A stretch of 42,617 bases of DNA from an archaeon 13_1_40CM_2_52_13 (GTDB lineage: Archaea > Thermoproteota > Bathyarchaeia > 40CM-2-53-6): contig MNHO01000002.1 of the NCBI GenBank assembly GCA_001919285.1, positions 6,588 through 49,204 of the forward strand, read 5' to 3'. The notes under the pieces were generated by a model. It was given only the letters and a program-made list of their open reading frames with translations. It searched no databases and was not told where the DNA came from. This document shows, in pieces, positions 19,897 through 28,774 of the stretch (position 1 is the first letter of the stretch; each line of letters opens with the position of its first letter). Position numbers and translations under genes: made by a program.

Positions 19897-20091
19897 TTAG
19901 TTCGAAGATTTCAGACTCGCAGCTTCAAGATTCGGCCTGACCAGAGCATACGATCCCCTACGCATGTCGACGGCTGTGAAGATATCTCGGTCTTGCCTCG
20001 TAATTCCCACCGCGATTATCGTGGCTTCCCCATTCTCTGCTCTTATACTTCTTGGTGAGGGGGGATATTCTGCAACAAATTCATGTCTCAA
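19897..20091 (-). CDS. Possible small protein (~64 aa) leading the glycan operon
   Basis: Internal TTG start gives MRHEFVAEYPPSPRSIRAENGEATIIAVGITRQDRDIFTAVDMRRGSYALVRPNLEAASLKSSN. Its stop is 4 nt upstream of the GTG of the next gene. The longer 20274 start overlaps the GT4 gene and is unlikely. Confidence 0.3.
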   Translation of the reverse strand: MRHEFVAEYPPSPRSIRAENGEATIIAVGITRQDRDIFTAVDMRRGSYALVRPNLEAASLKSSN

Positions 20092-20193
20092 GATATGTTT
20101 GGATACACCGTGAGATGTGGAGTGGCCCGAGTCCGGAATTGAATAAATAGCTGGCAGGGAAATAGTCTCACACGTGAGCGTTCGAGATCTCTG

Positions 20194-21303
20194 TTGGACA
20201 GTATAACAATCGTGAGCCCGCGCTACCCTCCATATGTTGGAGGAGTAGAGACTCACGTTTCGCAGCTGGCACAACGAGCGACGAAATTCTTCCGACGAGT
20301 CTCCGTAATCACAACAGACCCTCTGGGCAACCTACCTTCAATTCAGAATGTTGATGATTATCTCACAATCTTCAGAATCAAATCCCTTGCCCCCCGGGAG
20401 AACTATCACTTTCCCTCCCCCTCAGGCTTATTCAAAGTGCTCAAACAGTCTCGTCCGCAAGTTCTTCACTTGCACTGCATCCACGACATTCCAGGTCCCA
20501 TCGCGGGGATCATGCGAGGAAACAGCTCACTGATTTTCACTCCCCACTATGTTGGCCGCTTGAACTCAGGGCTGGGACGCATTCTCTTTAGAGCTTACCG
20601 TCCATTCATCAGAGAACTCGTCGCCCACGTTCCAAGAGTAATCTGCATCTCCAGATTCGAGGCTCGTCTGATGACCGACACTTTCCCGGAATCTGCAGGA
20701 AAAGTGGAAATCATCCCGAACGGGATTGCTTCTGACCTCAGAGAGAAGAACCAGTGGCGAGAGCCTGAGGAGCCGACGATTCTCTACGCGGGTAGGTTGG
20801 AGAGATACAAGAACGTCGACAAGGTCATGAGGGCGGTCGCGAAATTGCGGGAGAAGAACGATAGGCTGAGGATGAGAATCGTTGGTAGGGGCCCAGTAAA
20901 GGGCGAGCTCGAAAAGTTATCACACACCCTTGGATTGAACGACGGTGTGGAATGGTACGATAGACTTCCACAGAGGGACCTCTTTCCGCTGTACGCGTCC
21001 AGCACGGCCGTGGTTCTTGCTTCAGAACATGAGAACTGGGGTAATACTGTAGCTGAGGCTATTGGGGTGGGTGTTCCTACGATTGTTGCGAATGCTTCCT
21101 CCCTCGCAGAGTTTGTTGAGGAGGGCCTTGCGGTCCCCGTCGAGCCCCCGATGGACGAGCTGAAGCTTGCAGCGAAGATTGGTGAGGTTATCGATGATCC
21201 GAAGAAATTCTCGCCCAAGGGGAAACAGTCACCCTTAATCATCTCGTGGGATGAGGCGGCCGAAAAGACGTTCGCACCGTGCATGTCGCTAGTCAATTCG
21301 TGA
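20194..21303 (+). CDS. Glycosyltransferase family 4
   Basis: VSPRYPPYVGGVETHVSQLAQRA...TILYAGRLERYKNVDKVMRAVAKLREKNDRLRMRIVGRGPVKGELEKLS...LYASSTAVVLASEHENWGNTVAEAIGVGVPTIV. Confidence 0.9.
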   Translation: MDSITIVSPRYPPYVGGVETHVSQLAQRATKFFRRVSVITTDPLGNLPSIQNVDDYLTIFRIKSLAPRENYHFPSPSGLFKVLKQSRPQVLHLHCIHDIPGPIAGIMRGNSSLIFTPHYVGRLNSGLGRILFRAYRPFIRELVAHVPRVICISRFEARLMTDTFPESAGKVEIIPNGIASDLREKNQWREPEEPTILYAGRLERYKNVDKVMRAVAKLREKNDRLRMRIVGRGPVKGELEKLSHTLGLNDGVEWYDRLPQRDLFPLYASSTAVVLASEHENWGNTVAEAIGVGVPTIVANASSLAEFVEEGLAVPVEPPMDELKLAAKIGEVIDDPKKFSPKGKQSPLIISWDEAAEKTFAPCMSLVNS

Positions 21304-21319
21304 CCGGAGAGGTTTCGGA

Positions 21320-22375
21320 ATGAGTTTTCTTGAGGAGGTAGGAATTGTCAAGACAGCCCGCAGAGAGGCCGAATCTGTCCTGCTGGCAAGAGCTGTGATT
21401 AGAAGAGAGCCGATTCATCCGATCAACAAGGAGAGGTTCCTGAAGCTAGCAAAGAACAACAAAGTTACTCTGAGAGCCGCGCCAATTCTCAACGCGCCAG
21501 CAGAGGTTGTTGACGAGGCCAAGACCGAGTTTGCCGAGGCAATGGAGTTGTACGATCTGATGAGTAAAGAGTTCCAGAAGTTGGGTGTATCATTTGTTGT
21601 GATAAAATCCTTCGACTCATTGCCTGACATGGGACACGACCTTGACTTTCTCTTACCTCACTCTTCCGAGTTTGGAGAGGCAAGAGGGATGCTCTTGGAC
21701 AAGTTCAGAGTCAAGCCTCAGCCACTAACACACTGCGACAAGTTGGTGGGAAAGTTCAGCTGCTTCCTCCCAGGCTTCAAACACGACTTCGAATTGTATC
21801 CGACAATCAGCCAGCTCGGCGAGCAGCACGTAGAACCAAACAATATTCTACGGGACCGAAGGATCGAGAAGATCGAGGGCCGGAACGTCTGGGTAACATC
21901 AGACCTGGACCGAGTGCTTATCAGAATAATTCATGCAATGTTCCGCCACAACTTCCTGAAACTATCAGACGTCATAGACTTTGAAGCGTTATCAAGAAAC
22001 TGTTCAACGCAAGAGATTCTCGACGCAGTTGACAAGGCCGATATTGGAGACGCGTTCCTATTCTTCATCGGTGCCATCGATCGATTCTTGAAAGCTTGCG
22101 GCGTTGAGAGCCCGACAATGCGAGATCTGACACAAGCGGGACAGAAGAGGTTCGGAAAGGATCGACTGGGAGTGCTACGGAGAGACAGGCTCGTGCTCCC
22201 GTATAGGATACCAACCGTCGCAATCATACTCATCTTTCTACTCAAAGGAGCGAGAGAAGCATCAAAGGGAAGATGGCGTAGCTCGCTGAGCTGCCTTGTA
22301 ACTCCGCCCCTTCTCTTCCTCGACTTCATCAACGCAGTCTCCCATAACCGACTCTTGGGCAGGAGGATCTGGTAG
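21320..22375 (+). CDS. Nucleotidyltransferase-like protein (NTP_transf_5-like), substrate unknown
   Basis: Possible catalytic signature FVVIKSFDSLPDMGHDLDFLLPHSSEF and FKHDFELYPTISQLGEQHVEP; ATG start with ggagagg 8 nt upstream. Confidence 0.55.
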   Translation: MSFLEEVGIVKTARREAESVLLARAVIRREPIHPINKERFLKLAKNNKVTLRAAPILNAPAEVVDEAKTEFAEAMELYDLMSKEFQKLGVSFVVIKSFDSLPDMGHDLDFLLPHSSEFGEARGMLLDKFRVKPQPLTHCDKLVGKFSCFLPGFKHDFELYPTISQLGEQHVEPNNILRDRRIEKIEGRNVWVTSDLDRVLIRIIHAMFRHNFLKLSDVIDFEALSRNCSTQEILDAVDKADIGDAFLFFIGAIDRFLKACGVESPTMRDLTQAGQKRFGKDRLGVLRRDRLVLPYRIPTVAIILIFLLKGAREASKGRWRSSLSCLVTPPLLFLDFINAVSHNRLLGRRIW

Positions 22376-22376
22376 A

Positions 22377-23000
22377 CTGAAGACCATCATAGTAACCCTC
22401 AGCGGGACCCACGGAACAGGCAAGTCGACGCATGCAGGAAGAACCTACTACCTTCTCAATCATTCGGGACACAAATTCTCTTATCTCAGACATCAAGATC
22501 TTATCGATCCTTTTGGGTTCATCCTGAGAAGAGGAGCCAGGGTCCTTGGTTTCGCCCAGACAAACCAGCTCGAGAGAATGAAGCCTGTTAGGGTTCTCTG
22601 GTCGCTCTACTTTCTATTCGTCTACTGTCCACTGCTTGTCGGCGGAATCAGAATACGGAGAGCGTTGGGGTACAGTGTCGTTGCTGACCGTTATCTCTAC
22701 GATCTGATCGTTGCCTTCTGGGGCAATCAGACCCATGTTCCACTTGAGCATCTGCTCGTCTGGATAATTCCGAGGCCGGACGTGTCGTTCATTCTGGATG
22801 CTGACGAGGAACGTATACTTGCCAATAGGCCCGAGCATACCGCTGAGTTCATTCGGAATGAGAAGAGGCTCTATGACGGAGTTGCCAGGTACTTCGGATT
22901 GGAGAAGATTCGGACAACAACTTCGGCGGCCACGACGTGGAAGCGAATGGTGGCCGAGATCGAAGCGTCCCTCCAACAGGCTTCGTCGAGAAACAACTAG
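22377..23000 (+). CDS. P-loop nucleotide/sugar kinase-like protein (thymidylate kinase fold); ORF track begins at an internal Met (22578)
   Basis: The frame extends upstream of 22578: (CTG)KTIIVTLSGTHGTGKSTHAGRTYYLLNHSGHKFSYLRHQDLIDPFGFILRRGARVLGFAQTNQLERMKPV... Walker A GTHGTGKST; later VVADRYLYDLIVAF. AGGAGG at 22361-22366 sits 10 nt before CTG 22377; no ATG/GTG/TTG lies in this frame around 22341-22376. Confidence 0.8.
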   Translation: MKTIIVTLSGTHGTGKSTHAGRTYYLLNHSGHKFSYLRHQDLIDPFGFILRRGARVLGFAQTNQLERMKPVRVLWSLYFLFVYCPLLVGGIRIRRALGYSVVADRYLYDLIVAFWGNQTHVPLEHLLVWIIPRPDVSFILDADEERILANRPEHTAEFIRNEKRLYDGVARYFGLEKIRTTTSAATTWKRMVAEIEASLQQASSRNN

Positions 23001-23014
23001 CTTGGGTGGTTTTG

Positions 23015-24541
23015 GTGAAGGCGATGATTATTGGGCTCGACGCCGCCTCGCCTCCACTCATCGAGAGATGGATTGACCGTCTCCCCAACCTACGAACTCT
23101 CTATCAATCGGGGACTCATGGAACCCTGTTATCAATAGTTCCTCCCTCCAGCGTTCCTGCGTGGCAGTGTTTTGCGACCGGGAAGAACCCGGCAAAGATC
23201 GGCGTCTGGGGCTTCCTTTCCATCGGGCCGGATCGACGACTGAGACATGGAAAGACGACGGAGGAAATCGGTTGCCTCTGGGATACATGTGGAAAGGCAG
23301 GTCTCAGGGTCGGGGTCTTCAACATTCCCGGAACCTATCCACCCTATCCTGTAAACGGTTTCATGGTATCCGGATTCCCGACACCACCAGGAAAGGATTG
23401 GGCGTATCCGAAGGATCTGATGAAGAGACTAGATCAGACAGTCGACGGCTACGAGATCGATGTTCCGCTCACAAAGCCCTCCGAAATGCGTGGCGGCGAG
23501 GAAGCCTATCTTGCCCAAGTGGAGAGACTCCACACGAAGAGTTTGGAATCGGCAAAACTACTGCTAGAGTGGTTCAAACCAGATCTATTCTTCATGACTC
23601 TGCAAGGCATCGATATGGTCCAACACGATTTCAGCCGATACATGGACAGGCCTGAATCAGAATATTCTAATGTGGTTCGAGACTGGTATATCCGGCTCGA
23701 CCAGGCAGTTGGCGAACTGAGAGAGTTCACAACTCCGGAGACCTACCTGCTCGCTTTGTCAGACCATGGTTCAATGCCGATCACTACATCATTTCACGTC
23801 AACGAATATCTCAAAGCGCAAGGCATTCTGAAAGTCAAGAACCGTTCAGAGAAGAAGAGCCGTGAAATCTATACGCCGTTGCGAAAGATGATCCTCAAGA
23901 CTCTGCCGCCCAACGCGATCAAGGCTGTCTACAGGCTGACTCCTGACAGGATCGCCCACAAACTTACTGTCTCCGCCCAACACGAGAGGACCCTGACTCG
24001 ACTGGTCGATAGCATTGATTGGAGTAACACCAAAGCGTTCTCTACGGGAGGTCCTCAAGCAGCCATCTACATCAACTCCACAAATTACAATGCTGGATCA
24101 CTACAGAACCCCGAACTGCGCGCCGAACTTGTAGAGAATCTGGAGACTATGCTGGGTGAGCTTACTCATCCATCAACCGGCGAAAGGATACGCGCCGTGT
24201 ACCATCGTAGGGAGGACACGTTCCAGGGTCCCTACGCGATGGAGGCTCCGGACCTCGCCGTTGAGTTATTCGGGAAAGACGAAAAGATCCACATCAACAT
24301 TACACTCGGGTCAGGAGAAATCTGGACCTTCGCGCCGCATCTGTCATCCGAGCACGTTCGAGAAGGATTCTGGTGCATGACAGGACCAGGCGTGCCAAAG
24401 AATCTGAGATTAGATGCGAGTATCCTTGATCTGGCTCCGACCCTCCAGAAAATGCTGAGGCTAGAAGTCTCTCAGGACGTTGACGGCAAGATCTTAACCC
24501 AGCTGTTAGGGCAGGCCATCGTAATCCACGCTGAAGACTAG
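23015..24541 (+). CDS. Alkaline phosphatase superfamily protein (type I phosphodiesterase/nucleotide pyrophosphatase-like)
   Basis: MIIGLDAASPPLIERWIDRLPNLRTLYQSGTHGTLLSIVPPSSVPAWQCFATGKNPAKIGVWGFLSI...PDLFFMTLQGIDMVQHDF...YLLALSDHGSMPITTSFHVNEYL. Start GTG 23015 or ATG 23024; the tracked start (22937) lies inside the kinase gene. Confidence 0.88.
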   Translation: MKAMIIGLDAASPPLIERWIDRLPNLRTLYQSGTHGTLLSIVPPSSVPAWQCFATGKNPAKIGVWGFLSIGPDRRLRHGKTTEEIGCLWDTCGKAGLRVGVFNIPGTYPPYPVNGFMVSGFPTPPGKDWAYPKDLMKRLDQTVDGYEIDVPLTKPSEMRGGEEAYLAQVERLHTKSLESAKLLLEWFKPDLFFMTLQGIDMVQHDFSRYMDRPESEYSNVVRDWYIRLDQAVGELREFTTPETYLLALSDHGSMPITTSFHVNEYLKAQGILKVKNRSEKKSREIYTPLRKMILKTLPPNAIKAVYRLTPDRIAHKLTVSAQHERTLTRLVDSIDWSNTKAFSTGGPQAAIYINSTNYNAGSLQNPELRAELVENLETMLGELTHPSTGERIRAVYHRREDTFQGPYAMEAPDLAVELFGKDEKIHINITLGSGEIWTFAPHLSSEHVREGFWCMTGPGVPKNLRLDASILDLAPTLQKMLRLEVSQDVDGKILTQLLGQAIVIHAED

Positions 24542-24548
24542 CTCTTTT

Positions 24549-25892
24549 TCACGAAGATAGCCCTAGACCAACTCCGAGATAATTGAATCCGTCAAAGTCG
24601 TCCCGCTTGATTATTCTCCGGGCATCGACAATGTTTAGAGTCTTCATATTCGACTTGTAGTCGCTAGGCTTCAATTTTCGGAACTCGTCCCACTCTGTCA
24701 TTACAATGCAACAGTCAGCACCCTTGAGGCAAGAAATAGCATCTTGCATCAGCTCTACCCTATCACCCAGAATCCGACGGGCGTTCTCTACCGCCATCGG
24801 ATCGTAAGCCGAGACCTTGGCACCGTTCTTCAACAACTCGTCAATAACACGTACCGATGCGGCCTCTCTCATATCGTCGGTGCCTTTCTTGAACGCTAGT
24901 CCAAGAACCGCGATTCGACAATTGTCCAAGGACCCCAAGAGTTTCTTCGAAAGATTGACGATCTCTGATGCCTGTCGCTGGTTGACTTCCTCGACAGCGG
25001 TAAGAAGAAGCGGATCATAGTCTTTGGAACGACCGAACGAGATCAGGGCTTGGAGGTCTTTGTGGAAGCAGGACCCACCGTAGCCAGGACCGGCTTTGAG
25101 ATAGAGGGGACCGATTCGAGGATCTAGGCCGATGGCCTTTGCAACCGTCTCTACGTCTGCGTTGGGGACACGTTGGCATATGTTGGCAATGGTGTTGATC
25201 GTGCTTACCCTGGTCGCGAGGAACGCGTTACTGGCGTACTTAATGGTCTCAGCAGTTGTCGGGTCAGTTACAATGGTAGGGACTTTTGATTTTGAGTAGA
25301 TTCGCCTGTAGAGTTTGGTAAGAGTCGTGCTCGACTTGGCATCTGACGCGCCTATTACGATCTTGTCGGGATGGAGGGTTCCATTTATGGCGGATCCTTC
25401 GGCGAGAAACTCGGGGTTGCTAGATAGTCCCAGCTCTGGGCCGCAGACCTTCTCGCTTGACGCTTCAAGGACAGGTCTGACCACGTCGGTTGTGGTTCCT
25501 GGGGTAACTGTGCTCTTAACGACGACGTGATGATAAGCTGGAGATCCTGCGATGGCAGATCCCACATCTTGAGTCGCCTTCTTCACGTAAGTGAGATCGA
25601 TGGATCCATCTTCTCTGCTCGGCGTCCCAACAGTCAAGAAAACTGTGCTTGAATCAGAAACCTGTGATGCATCTGTCGTAAACTCGATTCGTCTCTTTCT
25701 CACCACTGTTTTGAGCATCGGTTGAAGCTGTGGCTCGTGAAATGGTGGGTGTCCCTTCCGAAGTTCTTCGATCCGTTTTTCGTCAACATCTACTCCGATG
25801 ATTCGGATTCCCCTTGATGCCATGACAGTCGCGGTGCAGAGGCCGACGTAGCCTAGACCGACGAAAGAGACCGATTCGGGTTGTCGTCCCAT
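24549..25892 (-). CDS. ugd: UDP-glucose/GDP-mannose 6-dehydrogenase family
   Basis: VSFVGLGYVGLCTATVMASRGIRIIGVDVDEKRIEELRKGHPPFHEPQL...FLAEGSAINGTLHPDKIVIG...YASNAFLATRVSTINTIANIC...GPGYGGSCFHKDLQAL. Confidence 0.93.
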   Translation of the reverse strand: MGRQPESVSFVGLGYVGLCTATVMASRGIRIIGVDVDEKRIEELRKGHPPFHEPQLQPMLKTVVRKRRIEFTTDASQVSDSSTVFLTVGTPSREDGSIDLTYVKKATQDVGSAIAGSPAYHHVVVKSTVTPGTTTDVVRPVLEASSEKVCGPELGLSSNPEFLAEGSAINGTLHPDKIVIGASDAKSSTTLTKLYRRIYSKSKVPTIVTDPTTAETIKYASNAFLATRVSTINTIANICQRVPNADVETVAKAIGLDPRIGPLYLKAGPGYGGSCFHKDLQALISFGRSKDYDPLLLTAVEEVNQRQASEIVNLSKKLLGSLDNCRIAVLGLAFKKGTDDMREAASVRVIDELLKNGAKVSAYDPMAVENARRILGDRVELMQDAISCLKGADCCIVMTEWDEFRKLKPSDYKSNMKTLNIVDARRIIKRDDFDGFNYLGVGLGLSS

Positions 25893-25910
25893 GCTAGCTC
25901 AGCCGGCGGG

Positions 25911-25922
25911 GGGCTTATATTG
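25911..25922. promoter_or_regulatory. Shared TATA-like element between divergent ugd and galU
   Basis: gggCTTATATTgt reads as CTTATATT on plus and AATATAAG on minus; ~25 nt from the ugd ATG (25892) and ~45 nt from the galU GTG (25962). Confidence 0.4.
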
Positions 25923-25961
25923 TTGAAATTGGTAGAGCGATTAGTACCGGCTGATTGTTGC

Positions 25962-26828
25962 GTGTTAAGGAAAGCAGTTATTCCCGCAGCAGGCTTGGGC
26001 ACAAGGCTTCTGTCCGCTACTAAGGAGCAGCCGAAGGAGATGCTGCCGATTTTCTCCAGAGCAAAGAACGGAGACCTCTGTCTCAAGCCAGTCGTCCAGC
26101 TGGTATTCGAGCAGCTCTACCTTGCCGGCTTTCGCGAATTCTGTTTCATCGTAGGAAGAGAGAAGAGAGCGATAGAGGACCATTTCACGCCTGATTTCTC
26201 TTATGTGTCGATGCTTCAGAGCAAGGGAAAGACTGGTCCCTCGGAGGATCTGAAGTCATTCTATGAGATGATCGAAGGGTCCACTCTAGTCTGGATTAAC
26301 CAGCCGGAGCCTCGGGGTTTTGGAGACGCGGTGTTAAAGGCGAAGACGTTCATTGGAGCTGACAGTTTCTTAGTACACGCGGGCGATACTTACATTCTAT
26401 CTGAGAACTCGAGACACCTCAGGCGCTTGATTGACAGCAGTGAGGGTTCGAAAGCCGACGCGGCCTTCCTAGTTCAGCAAGTTCAAGATCCTCGGCGGTA
26501 TGGGGTTGTAGAGGGCGATAGAGATTCTGCTGGAGTCGTCCGGGTGTCACGCGTTGTGGAGAAACCTCAGAAGCCAGCGTCCAACTTGGCGATAATGCCA
26601 GTCTACGCTTTCCACTCAGTGATTCTGAAAGCGTTGGAAGTTACTCAGACAGGTTTTGGCGGCGAGATCCAGTTGACTGATGGGATTCAAAAGATGGTCG
26701 ACTGGGGGTTAAATGTGCGCGCGGTGGAGTTTGAGAAAAGCGACATTCGTCTGGATATTGGTTCTCCCGAGTTGTACTGGGAGGCCCAGAATCTCTCGTA
26801 CAAGTATTCGAATCCTGCTCCAAAGTAG
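25962..26828 (+). CDS. galU: UTP-glucose-1-phosphate uridylyltransferase
   Basis: VLRKAVIPAAGLGTRLLSATKEQPKEMLPIF...PVVQLVFEQLYLAGFREFCFIVGREKRAIEDHF...EPRGFGDAVLKA...FLVHAGDTYI. The tracked start (25881) overlaps the ugd start; GTG 25962 fits the family N-terminus. Confidence 0.9.
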   Translation: MLRKAVIPAAGLGTRLLSATKEQPKEMLPIFSRAKNGDLCLKPVVQLVFEQLYLAGFREFCFIVGREKRAIEDHFTPDFSYVSMLQSKGKTGPSEDLKSFYEMIEGSTLVWINQPEPRGFGDAVLKAKTFIGADSFLVHAGDTYILSENSRHLRRLIDSSEGSKADAAFLVQQVQDPRRYGVVEGDRDSAGVVRVSRVVEKPQKPASNLAIMPVYAFHSVILKALEVTQTGFGGEIQLTDGIQKMVDWGLNVRAVEFEKSDIRLDIGSPELYWEAQNLSYKYSNPAPK

Positions 26829-26834
26829 CTAGCC

Positions 26835-27356
26835 TTACGTTTCCTCTCTAGTCATCCGGCTCAGGATCAGGCTAGCTTCACTCTTCACGTTGGTATTCGT
26901 GTCTACCACGACGAGGCCCTTGGACGGCTGACCGTACAGTACTAGGGAATTGTTGGGGGACTCTACGATGCACGGTAGTGCAAGTAGATCTTCCTCGCCC
27001 TCGACGACAATCAGGGCCTCCTCGTCCTTCATGGCCCGTTTGATTGTCTCCCATGCCTCGAGTGTGATGACTCCGGCTGGATTCTTTACGTGGTAGGTTT
27101 TCTTGACCTTGAGGTTGAATGCTGCTGTGGGTCTTCGCATCGAGATGTGATCGAGTATTCTAAGATCGACTCTGATTCCAGCAACAAGGGTTTCTCGGGA
27201 TACTACGTCCCCAACGGCGACGACCCTTCTAGGATTAGTTTGGCCAATAATCGAGTTCAATTCTGACATTGTCCTTGCGGGACTTCCTGGGAGGAGTCTG
27301 CCGAACGGTTCCTTCAACCTCTGGAGATCAGCTTGGCTTGGTCGCAGTGAGATCAT
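26835..27356 (-). CDS. GTP-dependent dephospho-CoA kinase (DUF359)
   Basis: KEPFGRLLPGS...VAVGDVVSRETLVAGIRVDLRILDHISMRRP...VKNPAGVITLEAWETIKRAM...LIVVEGEEDLLALPCIVESPNNSLVLYGQPSKGLVVVD. Confidence 0.92.
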   Translation of the reverse strand: MISLRPSQADLQRLKEPFGRLLPGSPARTMSELNSIIGQTNPRRVVAVGDVVSRETLVAGIRVDLRILDHISMRRPTAAFNLKVKKTYHVKNPAGVITLEAWETIKRAMKDEEALIVVEGEEDLLALPCIVESPNNSLVLYGQPSKGLVVVDTNTNVKSEASLILSRMTREET

Positions 27357-27737
27357 CTAATCGTCTCCCTTTGGCGAGTCGACGTTAACGACTGCTGGGC
27401 CGCTACCGACGAGAATGTTTACGACCAATAGCTCGTGGTCCTTGTCTGAATTGATATCTCTGTGAACAAGCCTAGGTGGAACGTGAAAGAAGTCTCCAGG
27501 GTTCAGGTCGGCCGTTTCGTTTCCTTTTAGAAAGTATTCGAGTTGAAGCCTACCCGAGACAATGTACCCGTAGAGGTGGTGCGTCCCGTGATGGTGCCAT
27601 CCGGAGACGACTCCAGGGGCGACTTGTGACTGAGAGACGATAGCATTCTCAGATTCGAAAGCCTTCCTTCGGATGATTCCTTCGGTTGAGTATCCAGCTC
27701 CGAGTTCGGCGCTCCTTACGATGTCGATGCGAGGCAT
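27357..27737 (-). CDS. Cupin-domain protein
   Basis: SQVAPGVVSGWHHHGTHHLYGYIVSGRLQLEYF...LNPGDFFHVPPRLVHRDIN. Confidence 0.85.
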   Translation of the reverse strand: MPRIDIVRSAELGAGYSTEGIIRRKAFESENAIVSQSQVAPGVVSGWHHHGTHHLYGYIVSGRLQLEYFLKGNETADLNPGDFFHVPPRLVHRDINSDKDHELLVVNILVGSGPAVVNVDSPKGDD

Positions 27738-27919
27738 GATTGCACGGAACGCGGCCTGATACTAAGACCTAGCTACATTTCGAGTCCACCGAATCCCGAA
27801 GGGCTTGAGGTCCAGCTAGGCAAATCAGGATATTTACTCCCCAGTCCTAAGTAATTGTTCGGGAGTGAGAACCAACGCCGCTTCGAAATGCCGATGTTGG
27901 TCAGGTCAAGCTAGCATAC

Positions 27920-28747
27920 TTGGGAGCGGGTATAGGCGAGCCGGTCGTATTCGTTCATGGAATACCAACCGATTATCGTGCATGGAACGGCCAAATTGAG
28001 CCCTTCTCGGAGAAGTATCACGTTATCGCCTACAGTAGACGTCTCGCCCAGCCGAATCAGAATAGCATGGACTATGAGAAGAGCACGATCGAAAACAATT
28101 CCGCAGATCTTGTTGGCTTGATAGAAGAACTTGGAATTTCCCCCATTCATTTGGTGGGCCACTCCTACGGTGGTTTCGCCTCGGCGTTCTGCGCATCAAC
28201 CAACCCGCAATTGATTCGGACTCTGACGCTGATCGAACCAGCGGTCTCAACTATTCTACTGAAGAATCTGAAGAGCAAGTCAGGATTCCTAGGCCTATTG
28301 CTCGAACATCCTTCAATAGCCGTCTCGGCCGCGAAATTTCAGCGAAACTCGTTGAACCCCTCTCTCAAGGCATTCCGCCAGGGAGATTTCGATGCCGCCC
28401 TCAGATACAATCTTGACGGCATAATGAATCGGCATGGAGCATTCGAACAGTTTCCCGAACAAGTGCGCATAATGGTGAAGGAGAATGAGAGGACGGTTGG
28501 AGAGCTAATGGCGGAAGTACCCGTGTTTGGCAGAGAAGAAGCGTCCAAGATATCCGCGCCAACACTTCTGATCCATGGAACCGAAAGCCCGACGGTACTG
28601 CACGCCATCGTCAACCGACTAGGAAAGGCGATTCCCAAGAGCGAAATCTCAACGATTTCCGGAGCTGCACACTTCCCGCATTTCGAAAAACCCCAGGAAT
28701 TCAATCAACTCTTGCTTGGTTTTCTCTCGAAGCACGCATCGAATTGA
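27920..28747 (+). CDS. Alpha/beta hydrolase; N-terminus uncertain
   Basis: GEPVVFVHGIPTDYRAWNGQIEPFSEKYHVIAYSRRL...IHLVGHSYGGFASAFCA...APTLLIHGTESP...ISGAAHFPHFEKPQEFNQLLLGFL. Confidence 0.85.
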   Translation: MGAGIGEPVVFVHGIPTDYRAWNGQIEPFSEKYHVIAYSRRLAQPNQNSMDYEKSTIENNSADLVGLIEELGISPIHLVGHSYGGFASAFCASTNPQLIRTLTLIEPAVSTILLKNLKSKSGFLGLLLEHPSIAVSAAKFQRNSLNPSLKAFRQGDFDAALRYNLDGIMNRHGAFEQFPEQVRIMVKENERTVGELMAEVPVFGREEASKISAPTLLIHGTESPTVLHAIVNRLGKAIPKSEISTISGAAHFPHFEKPQEFNQLLLGFLSKHASN

Positions 28748-28774
28748 TCAGAACCGAATCTTAGGGCTGCTCAG

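Noticed and set aside
22937-23023. Tracked N-terminal extension of the phosphodiesterase (MEANGGRDRSVPPTGFVEKQLAWVVL)
   Set aside because: Lies inside the kinase coding region; the superfamily N-terminus (MIIGLDAASP) begins at 23024.
25881-25961. Tracked N-terminal extension of GalU (MSSHASSAGGGLILLKLVERLVPADCC)
   Set aside because: Overlaps the ugd start and covers the shared promoter; the family N-terminus begins at VLRKAVIPAAGLGTR.
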